This document shows, in pieces, positions 35,901-50,200 of a stretch of DNA of 64,000 bases. Position numbers and translations under genes: made by a program. The notes below the pieces were generated by a model. It was not told the origin of the DNA and made no database searches. It saw only the letters and a program-made list of their open reading frames with translations. Each line of letters begins with the position of its first letter. Position 1 is the first letter of the stretch. Source of the DNA: Physella acuta (Eukaryota; Mollusca; Gastropoda; Physidae); assembly GCF_028476545.1 (NCBI RefSeq), contig NW_026732587.1:1-64000 (forward strand), written 5' to 3'.

Positions 35901-38226
35901 GGTACTCTCTGTGGTGGCATTGAAATATTTGACTGCTGTTTGAAGAGGACGTTGTATAAAAACAAATTTGAAATCACCCATGTGGGAGCAAGTCAAGTAA
36001 GTTGTCTTTCATCTGGTGAACATGAAAATTATTGCAAGCTTTTCAAAAGTGGAATTTTTTACTATGAATGGTTTTTTAATATATTTCTTGTTATACAATT
36101 CTGAAAGTGTAAAAAAAAATATTTTATAATATCACTTAATACATGTAGATGAGATCAAACAATTACCAGCTTGTATGTTGTATCTAGGCCATTGTGAGGA
36201 ACTTGTCCAACAACACCAAAGTCATGCTCAAGTCTCACTATGGTTATGAGATTGATGAAGTCAGGATTATGGGTAAAGACCGCTATCTGGTGGCTCACAC
36301 ATCTGACACACTTCTGCTGGGCGACATGATGACATCCAAACTGAGTGAAGTCCCTTGGCAAGGCTCAGGAAGTGAGAAGTACTACTTTGATAATGAAAAT
36401 GTGAGTGACCATTTTAATTTTAAATCTTCTACCTGTGCAAAATCTGTTTTATCAGGAACTCAAAGACAGTAGCTACTGTGGTCTAGATAATACTGATACA
36501 ATATTTTTAAAATATAAACTTTTTAAAAATATGAACATTACGTTTATAAATATTAATTTAAAAAAAAAATACACTTAAAAAATGTATACATTAAGTATAT
36601 AAATTAAGTTGAATAATGTTCAATATTTTATTTTATTTTAGGTCTGCATGATTTTCAATGCTGGAGAGCTGGCTTTGATAGAGTATGGTGCTAATGAGGT
36701 GCTAGGGTGTGTCCGCACAGAGTTCATGAACCCTCATCTCATCAGGTCAGTCACATGACTTAGAGCAGCTGGTTGTTTGATAACTCTAGCTAAACAGTTG
36801 TTGAACCTCACACATCATCTAATCTGTTATCTTCTTGTTTATGTATGTTTAATGTTTGTGCAACTATCTATACAGCGTCAGACTGAATGAGAGAAAACAG
36901 AAAGGTGTCCAAGACAACAAGAAAATGGCTTACTTGCTGGATTTAAAAACAGTTGCAATAAGTAAGTTTTTTATTCAGAAACATGTCACTTGCATCATGA
37001 TGGCTTTTGTCACAAGCATTGTATTAGCAGCATACATTTTAAACATACATCACAAACTATTTTAATTATACTATTATGAGGGTAACAAAATGTACACTAT
37101 GGTAGGAGGCCGTTGACATATTTTAAAATGTTTATCAACAGTTGACATAGGAACTGGACTAAATATAGCACAAGTTAGCCATGACAGCAGGATTGATTGG
37201 CTTGAGGTAAGTCCTTGTTTTTTCTCACGTTCAGTTGTTTAATTGATATCATAATCAGTTTAAACAATATGTGAATATTTAATTGATAGCAGTATATTAT
37301 AATATATCCTTATAAAATGTTGCAAATTATTTACACTTCAGCTGAATGAGACTGGAAGAAAGTTGTTGTACAGGGATAACAAGCTTAAGGTAACTTATCA
37401 ATCTGCATGTTATTTTTCTTATGTTGTTAAAATGATGTTAAAAACTTAAGATTTTAAAAATTTAATCTATTAATGTTATACCTGCCTAAAATATATGTAT
37501 GATTAAAAAATTATATGCCTACTTTTCTTTTTAAACTATTTCAGTTACATCTGTATGACATTGACACACAGCAAAAAAACAGTATTTTGAATTACTGCAC
37601 CTATGTGCAGGTGAGCTTTTTTGTTTTGATATTTTGTTAGAGAGTAGTTTTGTTGTTATTTTCATACTGTACTGTTTAGCATGATCAAATGGAGTTATAA
37701 TGAGAGTAGCTATGTTTATCTACACTCTGTACTTTTTACTATCACATGATGACATTAAAATGAGGGTATTTTTGTTTTTGTCTATACTCTACTGCTCACC
37801 ATTTCATGACCCTAACTTGTGTCACCAGTGGGTCCCAGGCAGTGATGTTGTGGTGGGTCAGAACAGAGGCAACCTGTGTGTGTGGTACAATATTGAGTCA
37901 CCTGAGAGGGTCACTATGGTCCCTATCAAAGTAAGATTTCAAATCTATCTACTCAGCTAAATGGGTCCAAAAATACAATATTTTTACTGATTACTTTTTA
38001 ATCATGTACATGAAATGTTAAGCTACTTTTGTTTTTCATGCTATGATTGTTGTCTTCAAAGAACTAATGTTAAAAATGTTTGTGGTTAGGGAGATGTAGT
38101 AGATCTAGAGAGGAAGGAGGGGAGAACAGATGTCCTCGTCAGTGAAGGTGTGAACACAGTGGCCTACACTCTGGATGAAGGACTCATTGAATTTGGTACT
38201 GCTATTGATGACGGAGATTATGCTAG
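32901..38226 (+). other. IFT172: IFT172 exons 1-17: WD40 double propeller
   Basis: Exon coordinates: 32901-32939, 33514-33657, 33995-34107, 34217-34322, 34577-34656, 34803-34890, 35076-35290, 35425-35548, 35901-35996, 36188-36400, 36642-36745, 36876-36961, 37142-37206, 37342-37389, 37545-37610, 37829-37930, 38090-38226. Together about 608 residues of WD40-type blades. Introns here are short and free of large arrays, unlike those further on. Confidence 0.93.
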
Positions 38227-41200
38227 GTTGGTTTCTGCTGTCAAAACTGTCCAGTTGTATTGATGTTCATTAAATTAAAATTATTTTTCCATCGTAAAGA
38301 TACTGCAATTTGATAATTATAAAACCTTTGAAACTTAATTAACTCTCTCATTGAAGAGCTGCAACCAGATAATTATAAAACCCTCTAAAACTTTATTACC
38401 TCTATCATTGAAGAGCTGCAACTAGATAATTATAAAACCCTCTAAAACTTTATTACCTCTGTCATTGAAGAGCTGTTGCCTTCCTGGAAACCCTGGAGAT
38501 GTCTCCTGAGACTGAGGCCATGTGGAAAACACTGAGCAAGATGGCGCTTGAAGAAAGACAGCTTCACATTGCTGAGAGGTTTAGTTCTATCTTTTTAAGA
38601 ATACTTGCATTTATTTCATCTACTCTTATACTATAAATGGTGTAATAGAAAGTTTTAATCCAAAGCTTTTTGTCCTGAATATTGTAGATGCTATGCTGCA
38701 CTGGGCAATGTTGCAAAAGCCAGATATCTGAAGGAGACATTGAGGATTGCTGAGGATGTTTCCAGACAAGTGGTGGGTACATTGGTTTATTTGTGTAGAG
38801 GAACTAAACACACATTCATTTAGTGTAAAAGCATGAACAATTTATATTTTTTTTGTTTTGAAAATAATAATAAGCAATTAAATTTTTGCAATGTATAGGG
38901 AGGCGATGGCATTCAGCATTATAAAGTCAGAGCAAGACTTGCAATCTCAGAGAAAAAGTTTAAAGAAGCTGAGTACATTTACTTGGAAGGAGTAAGTTTA
39001 GTACTTGTATACAAAATTATCTCTAGGCTTATATTACTAATTGTAACTATTCTTGTTGAATGTTTGCTAAAAATCATGTGATGGTGATTAGCCTTGTTGA
39101 ATGTCTCTTAGAATCATGTGAATGAAGCCATTGAGATGTACCAGGAGATGCACATGTGGGATGAGGCTATTGAGGTGGCTGATGTTAAGGTAATGAACTC
39201 TTTCAGTCTCTAAATTGACAACTAAAGTACAGTTTTTAATAGCTTTTTTTAATGTGAAATATTACATAAGTTACTGCATGACATAACAAGCCTCTAAGAA
39301 TATCTCATGAAAAATTCCCCACCATTTTACCATAAGTTACTGCATGACATAACAACCCTTAAGCCCTTCTCATGAAAAATTCCCCACCATTTTACCAGAG
39401 CCACCCAGAGCTTGAGACCCTCAAGAAGAGTTACAACCAATGGCTGATGGAGACTGGGCAGGAAGAAAGGGCAGGGGAGGTAAACGCTGCTAGTCGTATT
39501 TTAATTTTCTATTTTTTTTTATTAGAAGATTGAGTGCTTATGAATTGTGTTTGAAATTGGATAATTTAAAATAGTTATTTGATGTTGATCATTTGCTTGT
39601 GTGATAAATTAAAAAGTAATATTTTTAGCTGAAGGAACGTGAAGGAGACTACATGGCAGCCATTAATCTTTATATGAAGTCTGGACTGCCTGCAAGAGCT
39701 GCGCGATTAGCTTCTAGTCGGGAGGTAAGTTTTTTAATGCTGGGAGGTGAATTTTTACATTTTTATGTCAGGAGGGGAGTTTAACATTTTTATAACAGTA
39801 TTATAGTTTTATGTTGGGATGTTATATTTATAGCTACAAGTCATTAGATGACAGTGGTGGTAATATATGATACCTCAGCATAACATCTGATGCTCTCCTT
39901 GACTTTAGTTTTAATTTAATTAAGGCTCGTTAATATTTTTTGTTGTACAGGAACTAATGACCAACTCAGACCTGATAGCCAGGATTGCAGGCGCCCTCAT
40001 CAAGTCAGAACTTTTTGATCGGGTCAGTGCTTAGATCACTTTAAGATGTGTGACCTACAGTGTGGTCAGTCCTCTGTTACACTGTGCTAACAAAATGCTT
40101 AGATCACTTTAAGATGTGTGACCTACAGTTGGGTCAGTCCTCTGTTACACTGTGCTAACAAAGTGCTTAGATCACTTTAAGATGTGTGACCTACAGTGTG
40201 GTCAGTCCTCTGTTACACTGTGCTAACAAAGTGCTTAGATCACTTTAAGATGTGTGACCTACAGTTGGGTCAGTCCTCTGTTACACTGTGCTAACAAAGT
40301 GCTTAGATCACTTTAAGATGTGTGACCTACAGTTGGGTCAGCCCTCTGTTACACTGTGCTAACAAAGTGCTTAGATCACTTTAAGATGTGTGACCTACTG
40401 TGTAGTCAGTCCTCTGTTACACTGTGCTAATAAAGTGCTTAGATCACTTTAAGATGTGAGACCTACAGTGTGGTCAGTCCTCTGTTACACTGTGCTAACA
40501 AAGTGCTTAGATCACTTTAAGATGTGTGACCTACAGTGTGGTCAGTCCTCTGTTACACTGTGCTAACAAAGTGCTTAGATCACTTTAAGATGTGAGACCT
40601 ACAGTGTGGTCAGTCCTCTGTTACACTGTGCTAACAAAGTGCTTAGATCACTTTAAGATGTGTGACCTACAGTGTGGTCAGTCCTCTGTTACACTGTGCT
40701 AACAAAGTGCTTAGATCACTTTAAGATGTGTGACCTACAGTGTGGTCAGTCCTCTGTTACACTGTGCTAACAAAGTGCTTAGATCACTTTAAGATGTGAG
40801 ACCTACAGTGTGGTCAGTGTTACACTGTGCTAACAGAGTGCTTTAACCTCTTTAAGCCCTGTGTCTGACACCCTTTAAATGACTACTTTCAGGCCGGGGA
40901 CTTATATGAGAAAATTAGAGACTACCAAAGAGCTATGGACTGCTTCAAGAAGGGGAAGGAGTTTAGACGAGGTACAGTGGTTGATCTTACAGCTCTCACA
41001 TTTTGTACTGCTGTCTTAAACTCTGTTCATGATTAGTCGGCCACATATTGACCACAGAGTTGTTTTTTCATATAACATTAATTTTTGCTGTTTATAAAAT
41101 TCATGGTGATAACATTCATTTAACTTTTGATAAAATACATTGGTAAATTATTTTGTAGAAAAATCAGCTTTTTAATGTATTTAGCTAAGACCAGTTAGCA

Positions 41201-44200
41201 TTAAGTGCAGTAAATAGAGTGAATTACACAATTATTTGAAATAAAAACTTTAAAATTTCAGCCATTGATTTGGCACGTCATGCCTTTCCCAGTGAAGTTG
41301 TGAAACTGGAGGAAGAGTTCGGAGACTACCTCGTGCAACAGAAACAGCTGGATGCTGCCATTAATCATTTCATTGAGGCTGGGTAAGGCCACTTTCTCCT
41401 TTTTTGCAATGCTTTTTAATGTGACCTGCATTAAGATGTAGCCTTTTAAATAAATGTTTTGTAACAGATAAAATAAATAATTTCCTATGTTCAGTGCGAC
41501 AACAAAAGCTGTGGAGGCCGCCATCAACTCTAGACAGTGGGCCAAGGCTGTACAGATACTGGAGATACAGGACTCGTCTATGGCAGCCAGATACTACAAG
41601 AAGATTGGGGAACATTACGCCTCTATAGGAGAGTATCAGGTTTACATTTTCTTCTATTGTCTTGTCAAATCTAACTTTTTTTTTTCACTGCCAAGCTAAT
41701 TTTAAAAAGTAAGAGATCATCTTTCAATTCCCTTTGTTCCCACTACTGCACAAATGTTATTTCTTGGTTTGTTGTTTGGGTTGTTGAGTCTTCATTGAGC
41801 AGCTGACTTGTGTTTGTTGTTTGGTTTGTTGAGTCTTCATTGATCAGCTGACTTGTGTTTGTTGACAGATGGCTGAGAAGTTTTTTGTGGAGGCGGGCTG
41901 CACTAGAGAGGCTGTGGACATGTACAACAAGGCCGGCCAATGGGAGCAGGCACACAAGGTAAGTGTTGTCTCAGCTGCTGTCTTAGGGGTGTCTGTCAAC
42001 TGCTGTCTTAGGGATGTCTGTCAACATCTGTCTTAGGGATGTCTCTCAACATCTGTCTTAGGGATGTCTCTCAACATCTGTCTTAGGGATGTCTGTCTTC
42101 TACTGTCTTAGGGATGTCTGTCAACATCTGTCTTAGGGATGTCTGTCAACATCTGTCTTTGGGGTGTCTGACAGCTTGTGTCTTAGGGGTATCTCTCAAC
42201 ATCTGTCTTAGGGGTGTCTCTCAACATCTGTCTTAGGGGTGTCTGTCATCATCTGTCTTAGGGGTGTCAGTCAACATCTGTCTTAGGGATGTCTCTCAAC
42301 ATCTGTCTTAGGGATGTCTGTCAACATCTGTCTTAGGGATGTCTGTCAACATCTGTCTTAGGGATGTCTGTCAACTGCTGTCTTAGGGGTGTCAGTCAAC
42401 ATCTGTTTTAGGGATGTCTCTCAACATCTGTCTTAGGGATGTCTGTCAACATCTGTCTTAGGGGTGTCTATCAACATCTGTCTTAGGGATGTCTGTCAAC
42501 ATCTGTCTTAGGGATGTCTGTCAACTGCTGTCTTAGGGGTGTCTGTCAACTGCTGTCTTAGGGATGTCTGTCAACTGCTGTCTTAGGGGTGTCTGTCAAC
42601 TGCTGTCTTAAGGATGTCTCTCAACTACTGTCTTAGGGATGTTTGTCAACATCTGTCTTAGGGATGTCTGTCATCTTCTGTCTTAAGGATGTCTGTCATC
42701 TATGATCTAGACAATTGGAAAACATTTTCCATGATAATAATTTGATTCCACCCAGTTGGCTGCTAGTTACATGAAAGGAGAAGATGTATCAAACCTGTAC
42801 ATTGCCCAAGCCAAACAGCTGGAGGATGAAGGGAAGTTCAGAGAGGCTGAGAGGTCAGTGGTTTCTTGGGTTGATGTACAGGAAAACTTTATACTGAGGG
42901 GTCAGTGGTTTCTTGGGTTGATGTACAGGAAAACTTTATACTGAGGGGTCAGTGGTTTCTTTGTTTGATGTACAGGAAAACTTTATACTGAGGGGTCAGT
43001 GGTTTCTTGGGTTGATGTACAGGAAAACTTTATACTGAGGGGTCAGTGGTTTCTTGGGTTGATGTACACGAAAACTTTATACTGAGGGGTCAGTGGTTTC
43101 TTGGGTTGATGTACAGGAAAACTGAATTCTATCTCCAAAAGTAAAAAGTTATCTATGCAGGGGATGTAACTGTTGTTGACTTTCAGGTTGTATGTGGCAG
43201 GGGATGTAACTGTTGTTGACTTTCAGGTTGTATGTAGTAGGGGATGTAACTGTTGTTGACTTTCAGGTTGTATGTAGCAGGGGATGTAACTGTTGTTGAC
43301 TTTTGTATGTGGCAGGGGATGTAACTGTTGTTGACTTTCAGGTTGTATGTGGCAGTCGAAGAACCAGACCTGGCCATCACTATGTACAAGAAACAGAGAA
43401 TGTATGGCGACATGATCCGACTGGTTAAAGCTCACCATGAAAGTCTAGTCCCAGACACCCACCTTCATTTAGCCAAGGTTGGACTCACATTTTGTTGCAT
43501 TGTTTTGTATTTGGTACAGTGTGGTTGAGTAGTAGAGCACATTGTGAATACCTTGAAAGTCTTGAGTTCAGTTCTGGCACTCTGGTCCAGCCAGATCTGA
43601 TAGGTTGGGGAGAGTAAAGCTGGCTTGTGATCATTTTAACTAAGAAGACATTTTATTTGGTCTAAATTTTGTTCAGGAACTTGAAAGTGAAGGAAACTTC
43701 CGGCAAGCTGAACATCATTTCCTGGAGGGGGGAGACTGGAAGGCTTCAGTCAACATGTACAGGGCACAGGATATGTGGGACGAGGCTTATAGAGTAAGTA
43801 CAGGATATGTGGGACGTAAGTATAAGATATGTGGGATGAGGCTTATAGAGTAAGTACAGGATATGTGGGACGTAAGTATAAGATATGTGGGACGAGGCTT
43901 ATAGAGTAAGTTCAGGATATGTGGGACGAGGCTTATAGAGTAAGTACAGGTTATGTGGGACGTAAGTATAAGATAAGTGGGACAAGGCTTATAGAGTAAG
44001 TATAGGATATGTGGGACGTGGGTTATAGAGTAAGTACAAGATATATTGGACGTGGGTTATAGAGTAAGTACAAGATATGTGGGACGAGGCTTATAGAGTA
44101 AGTTCAGGATATGTGGGACGTGGGTTATAGAGTAAGTACAAGATATATGGGACGTGGGTTATAGAGTAAGTACAAGATATGTGGGACGAGGCTTATAGAG

Positions 44201-47200
44201 TAAGTACAGGTTACGTGGGACGTAAGTACAAGATATGTGGGACGAGGCTTATAGAGTAAGTACAGGATATGTGGGACGAGGCTTATAGAGTAAGTTCAGG
44301 ATATGTGGGACGAGGCTTATAGAGTAAGTACAGGTTACGTGGGACGTAAGTACAAGATATGTGGGACGAGGCTTATAGAGTAAGTTCAGGATATGTGGGA
44401 CGAGGCTTATAGAGTAAGTACAGATTACGTGGGACGTAAGTACAAGATATGTGGGACGAGGCTTATAGAGTAAGTACAGGTTACGTGGTACATAAATACA
44501 AGATATGTGGGACGAGGGTTATAGAGTAAGTTCAGGTTATGTGGGACGTAAGTACAAGATATGTGGGACGAGGCTCATAGAGTAAGTATGGCATGTAACA
44601 TAAATAAGTATAAAAGGTATAACATTAGTAAGTATAATATGTATAAGATATATGGATGAAGCTATTATAGTTATTAATTTAGGCTCATCCTATGTTGATG
44701 GTTAAAAATTGACATAACTTAATAGTGTTGCAGTGATAACAGTTAAGCTAGGCTGTTTGAACTATAACTGTTGTCTGTGTAATATAGAGGTCAGTTAATG
44801 ATTGATGTGTGAACTCTACAGGTGGCGAAGGCTCAAGGTGGACAGCAAGCAGCCAAACAAGTGGCCTACCTGTGGGCTAAAAGTTTAGGAGGGGATTCTG
44901 CTGTCAAACTTCTCAACAAATTTGGCTTGCTTGAGGCTGCTATAGATTACGCTGCAGAAAACTGGTGGGTTCAGAAGCACATGCAGTTCAATAGCTCATA
45001 GCTCATACAGTAGCTGATAGCACATACAGTAGATAGTATAGTAGCAGGGTGGTATGGTCTAGCAGTAGAGTGCACGCTTGCTGACCCAAAAGTCAGTAGT
45101 TTGGAACCCTGGCTTCTCAAAGGTTGGCTGATTCTTGACCCAACTGCCCTTCATGTCCAAACCATGAAGGGGGGGGGGAGGTATTGCTGGAGCCAATATG
45201 ACCATATACCAGTAGAGTAGCATGTAGCACATGTAGCAGATGGTAGCATTGAATTGACTAGTTAACTGTCTAAATGATCTGACAAAATGGTTTATCTGTC
45301 CAATTAGTGCCTTTGACTTTGCCTTTGAACTGTGTACCATTGCTATGAAAGAGAAACTGCCTGATGTTCACCTGAAGCATGCCATGTATCTAGAAGATGA
45401 GGGGAAGTTTATGGAAGCTGAACAAGAGTTTATCAAGGCACATAGACCAAAAGAAGCTGTACTCATGTAAGTTTATAGAGAAGTCTGGTTGGTTTACAGA
45501 GAAGTCTGGTTGGTTTATAGAGAAGTCTGGTTGGTTTATAGAGAAGTCTGGTTGGTTTATAGAGAAGTCTGGTAGGTTTATAGAGAAGTCTGATTGGTTT
45601 ATAGAGAAGTCTGGTTGGTTTATAGAGAAGTCTGATTGGTTTATAGAGAAGTCTGGTTGGTTTATAGAGAAGTCTGGTAGGTTTATAGAGAAGTCTGGTT
45701 GGTTTATAGAGAAGTCTGGTTGGTTTATAGAGAAGTCTGATTTTAGTTAGAAATATAACAAGCATTTATTTTATCTAATGACAACACTTTATTCCGTACT
45801 TTACTAAACACGTAATGCATCTAATGGTGTTTACCAAATGTTTAGGTATGTTCACAATCAAGACTGGGACTCTGCCCAGCGTGTGGCGGAGTCACATGAC
45901 CCTGACTCTGTGGCTGACGTTTTGGTTGGACAAGCTCGGTTTGCTTTTGAGGAAAAAGATTTTGCTAAAGCTGAGTCGTATTTGCTGCGAGCCCAGAGGC
46001 CGGAGTTGGCTGTCAAGTTCTACAAGGTGGGCCCCCTACACCAGGCTATCTCTTCCTTACTTCCTGGGTTTTAAATCATCCTGGCTTCTGCGCTTCCTTG
46101 GACAGCTCTTAAGTGTTTCATGAATACAATCAGTGACTCACTAGACACTTTTAGCTTCTGTAAAAAAATAAATGTTTATTTTAAGAAAAACTTTTTTTGC
46201 TTCTAACTTATTTTGGGATAGTTTTCTCAGGAAAAATTTTGAAAAGTTTTGAAAAATTTAAGCTCTTAAAATATTAAGTTTTAATTTTTAATTAAGATTT
46301 AATTTTGGATCACTTTATAAAAAGTTTTGAATGGGTTTTACGAATCTGGGAGATTCAATGTTCAAATGACACGGCTTATGAAGTCAGATGTTTTTTGTAC
46401 CACTACCAGGACTGTGGGATGTGGCAAGATGCTCTACGTGTGTGTAAGGAATATTTGCCTCACAAGTTGCAGCAGCTGCAAGATGAATATGACAGGGAGG
46501 CGGTCACACGCTCTGGCAAGTAAGTCAACATTGACAGTGCTAGAAACTTTAGCTGGCAAGTATGTCAACATTGACAGCACTAAAAACTTTAGCTGGCAAT
46601 TATGTCATCATTGACAGCACTAGAAACTTTAGAATACTTGGCAAGTATGTCAACATTGACAGCACTAAAAACTTGAGCTGGCAAGTATGTCAACATTGAC
46701 AATGCTAGAAACTTTAGGAAGTATGTCAACATTGACAGCGCTAGAAACTTTAGCTGTCAAGTATGACAACATTGACAGCACTAGAAACTTTAGCTGGCAA
46801 GTATGTCAACATTGACAGCGCTAGAAACTTCAGCTGGCAATTATGTCAACATTGACAGCACTAGAAACTTTATATGGCAAAACAAAACAATTTATAAAAT
46901 TTGTTGCGCTAATGTGAAACAGCTTGTTATATATTTGAGCCCACAATGAGCCACTAGTTTTGTGCTAATGTGAAACAGCTTGTTATATATTTGAGCCCAC
47001 AATGAGCCACTAGTTTTCTTTGCCCTACCAGATCACAGGGGGGAGGGTGAGTATCGGCTTGCTGTGTTCTCATCATAATCTATGCTCATTTTTTTTTTAC
47101 TCTTTGTAACATTGTATCTCTAACTTTTAAAGTTTTAGTTATATACTTAAACTAGCCTGTCCATATTATTTATTTAAACTAATGACAATGTTGTAATACA

Positions 47201-50200
47201 CTTCTATTTTATTTATTATATACTTGAAGCTCTTTTTTTTTATGCTTACTCAGCATTTGAACTAGAATAGCACTATCCCCTGCTCTGTTGTTTTAAACTT
47301 AGTTAATGTCATAATATCAAGTGATCCTACTTTTTGTTTGTTACTTGTTTTTTTTTTGTAAAAGCCATGTACATATTTATTTTTTAATGTTGATAAAAAC
47401 TTTATTGCAATATTTTTTTCTACACAGCTTTCACACACAATTTGCTAAACTCTAATATTCACAAAATGATCATCAGCCCATATAATATGTCACTGTTAAC
47501 TTTATAAAAGCTTTACAATATTTATGCTTTATTATTTGCTATTTACAGCTGCTTTATAAATAGATAAAATTCTAGTGAACACATTTGAGATTCAAGCAGC
47601 AAAATCTATTTCCCTTTAATTAGAAAATTTAAATACTATTAAATACCATCATATCTATAAGTGTAGTTTCTTTTTCTAAAGGAGGTTACTACAATTATCC
47701 AATGTTATTATAACTGTTGTTTATCTTTTTTACTTTTAGAAATTTAATACTGCTAAAGCAAATATTTCTTACCCCTGAGATTAGACAGAATATATGCTTA
47801 AATATATTTAAATAAATAATGTGTGGTACTGTCTGTCATAATTTATCCTTCTGTTGTCACGTACTGTGTAACTAAGATTTGAACCAGTGTTTCTGTTGTT
47901 ACGTACTGTGTAACTAAGATTTGAACCAGTGTTTGTTTCTGTTGTCACGTACTGTGTAACTAAGATTTGAACCAGTGTTTCTGTTGTCACGTACTGTGTA
48001 ACTAAGATTTGAACCAGTGTTTCTGTTGTCACGTACTGTGTAACTAAGATTTGAGCCAGTGTTTGTTTCTGTTGTCACGTACTGTGTAACTAAGATTTGA
48101 ACCAGTGTTTCTGTTGTCACGTACTGTGTAACTAAGATTTGAACCAGTGTTTCTGTTGTCACGTACTGTGTAACTAAGATTTGAGCCAGTGTTTGTTTCT
48201 GTTGTCACGTACTGTGTAACTAAGATTTGAACCAGTGTTTGTTTTGTCGACCAGAGGGGCGGAGGCCATTGTCAGACAGGCTAGGGAGTGGGAGGCCTCA
48301 GGTGAACATCAGAGGGCTGTAGAGTGTTACCTGAAGGTCACACCTGACACAGTGCCAGACCTGAAGATTGTTGAGAAATGTCTGATGAAGGTATGGAGTC
48401 TTTACCTGGTCCTGTGTCTCATGTGTGTAGAGTTTCTTATGACTTGTGTCCTGTGTTTAGATCTACTTGCACATTGTGTCCTGTGTTTAGATCTACTTGC
48501 ACATTGTGTGTCTTGTGTTTAGATCTACTTGCACATTGTGTCCTGTGTTTAGATCTACTTGCACATTGTGTCCTGTGTTTAGATTGACTTGCACATTGTG
48601 TGTCCTGTGTTTAGATCTACTTGCACATTGTGTGTCCTGTGTTTAGATCTACTTGCACATTGTGTCCTGTGTTTAGATTGACTTGCACATTGTGTGTCCT
48701 GTGTTTAGATCTACTTGCACATTGTGTCCTGTGTTTAGATTGACTTGCACATTGTGTGTCCTGTGTTTAGATCTACTTGCACATTGTGTCCTGTGTTTAG
48801 ATTGACTTGCACATTGTGTGTCCTGTGTTTAGATCTACTTGCACATTGTGTCCTGTGTTTAGATCTACTTGCACATTGTGGGTCCTGTGTTTAGATCTAC
48901 TTGCACATTGTGGGTCCTGTGTTTAGATCTACTTGCACATTGTGTCCTGTGTTTAGATCTACTTGCACATTGTGTGTCCTGTGTTTAGATCTACTTGCAC
49001 ATTGTGTCCTGTGTTTAGATCTACTTGCACATTGTGTCCTGTGTTTAGATCTACTTGCACATTGTGTGTCCTGTGTTTAGATCTACTTGCACATTGTGTC
49101 CTGTGTTTAGATCTACTTGCACATTGTGTCCTGTGTTTACATCTACTTGCACATTGTGTGTCCTGTGTTTAGATCTACTTGCACATTGTGTGTCCTGTGT
49201 TTAGATCTACTTGCACATTGTGTGTCCTGTGTTTAGATCTACTTGCACATTGTGGGTCCTGTGTTTAGATCTACTTGCACATTGTGTGTCCTGTGTTTAG
49301 ATCTACTTGCACATTGTGTCCTGTGTTTAGATTTACCTCCCAGAATCTTACAGCTATTATGTCTTGACCTCCCTAGGCTGGTGACATTGCCATCAAGTTT
49401 CTTGACAACCAAAAAGCTCAAATGGTGGTAGAGGTTGTAGGACCTCGTTTGGCAGAGATCAAGTGCCATGCCTCTGTAAGCTTTTCTGTTTTATTTGAGC
49501 ACTGCTGTATGTAGGTACCTATTCACTGTCATAGGCTTCATGTGTTTTATTTACTGAGTATTTGAACATACACCAACCATCCACAGGCAGCTGAACTGTT
49601 TCTAAGTATAGACATGGTGAAAGAAGGAGTAGATATGTTGATAACTGCTGGAGACTGGAATAAGGCTAAAAAAGTGGCCAAAGAAATGGACCCTAGGTAA
49701 TTGTCTCTTTTAAATAATTGCATCTTTTATAGATGCATTAATATATACAGTGAATGTATCAAGACAAATATAAACGGAATACATACCAAGAAGTTATATT
49801 TCAGATTTGAAAGTTATGTGGATGAAAAGTACAAAGAATTCTGCCGTAATCAAGGAAAAGCTGATGATGTGTGTATCAATATTCTTTCCTTCTTTAACTA
49901 AAATAACTGCCTTTTACAGTTTTTGTGTTTTGTTACATAAATCATTTCGCTTGTCAGTTTAACAAATAGTTTTACAACTCTAAAAAAATGGTTCCTTTAA
50001 AAATTTCCCTGTTCAAAGAAAATCTATTGTCCAACATTTGTACACAACTTTAAAAATGTGTATTTGTTAATTTGAACCTCAGCTGGTGACAGTGGACATC
50101 ATTGGGGCACTGGACATGTTTGCAGAGAAAGGAGAGTGGACCAAATGTATCCAGACAGCTGAACAACAAAAGGTAGCAGATGCTTTCTACCTCTCTGACT

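Larger units (their letters stand above)
38471..46519 (+). other. IFT172: IFT172 exons 18-35: first part of the TPR solenoid
   Basis: Exon coordinates: 38471-38578, 38688-38772, 38899-38991, 39112-39189, 39399-39479, 39629-39724, 39951-40022, 40893-40971, 41262-41382, 41495-41639, 41869-41958, 42756-42853, 43342-43477, 43677-43793, 44822-44964, 45308-45466, 45846-46026, 46410-46519. The sequence repeats helix pairs with motifs such as [24 protein letters not shown] and DEGKFxEAE. Five of these introns hold minisatellites touching a splice site. Confidence 0.93.

Noticed and set aside
47020-47050. Possible extra micro-exon of IFT172 (CCAG/ATCACAGGGGGGAG/GTGAG)
   Set aside because: Exons 35 and 36 join in phase and match the vertebrate sequence without it.
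47845-49335. Regular repeats looking like a CRISPR array
   Set aside because: Units are contiguous without unique spacers, and they lie in introns of a eukaryotic gene.
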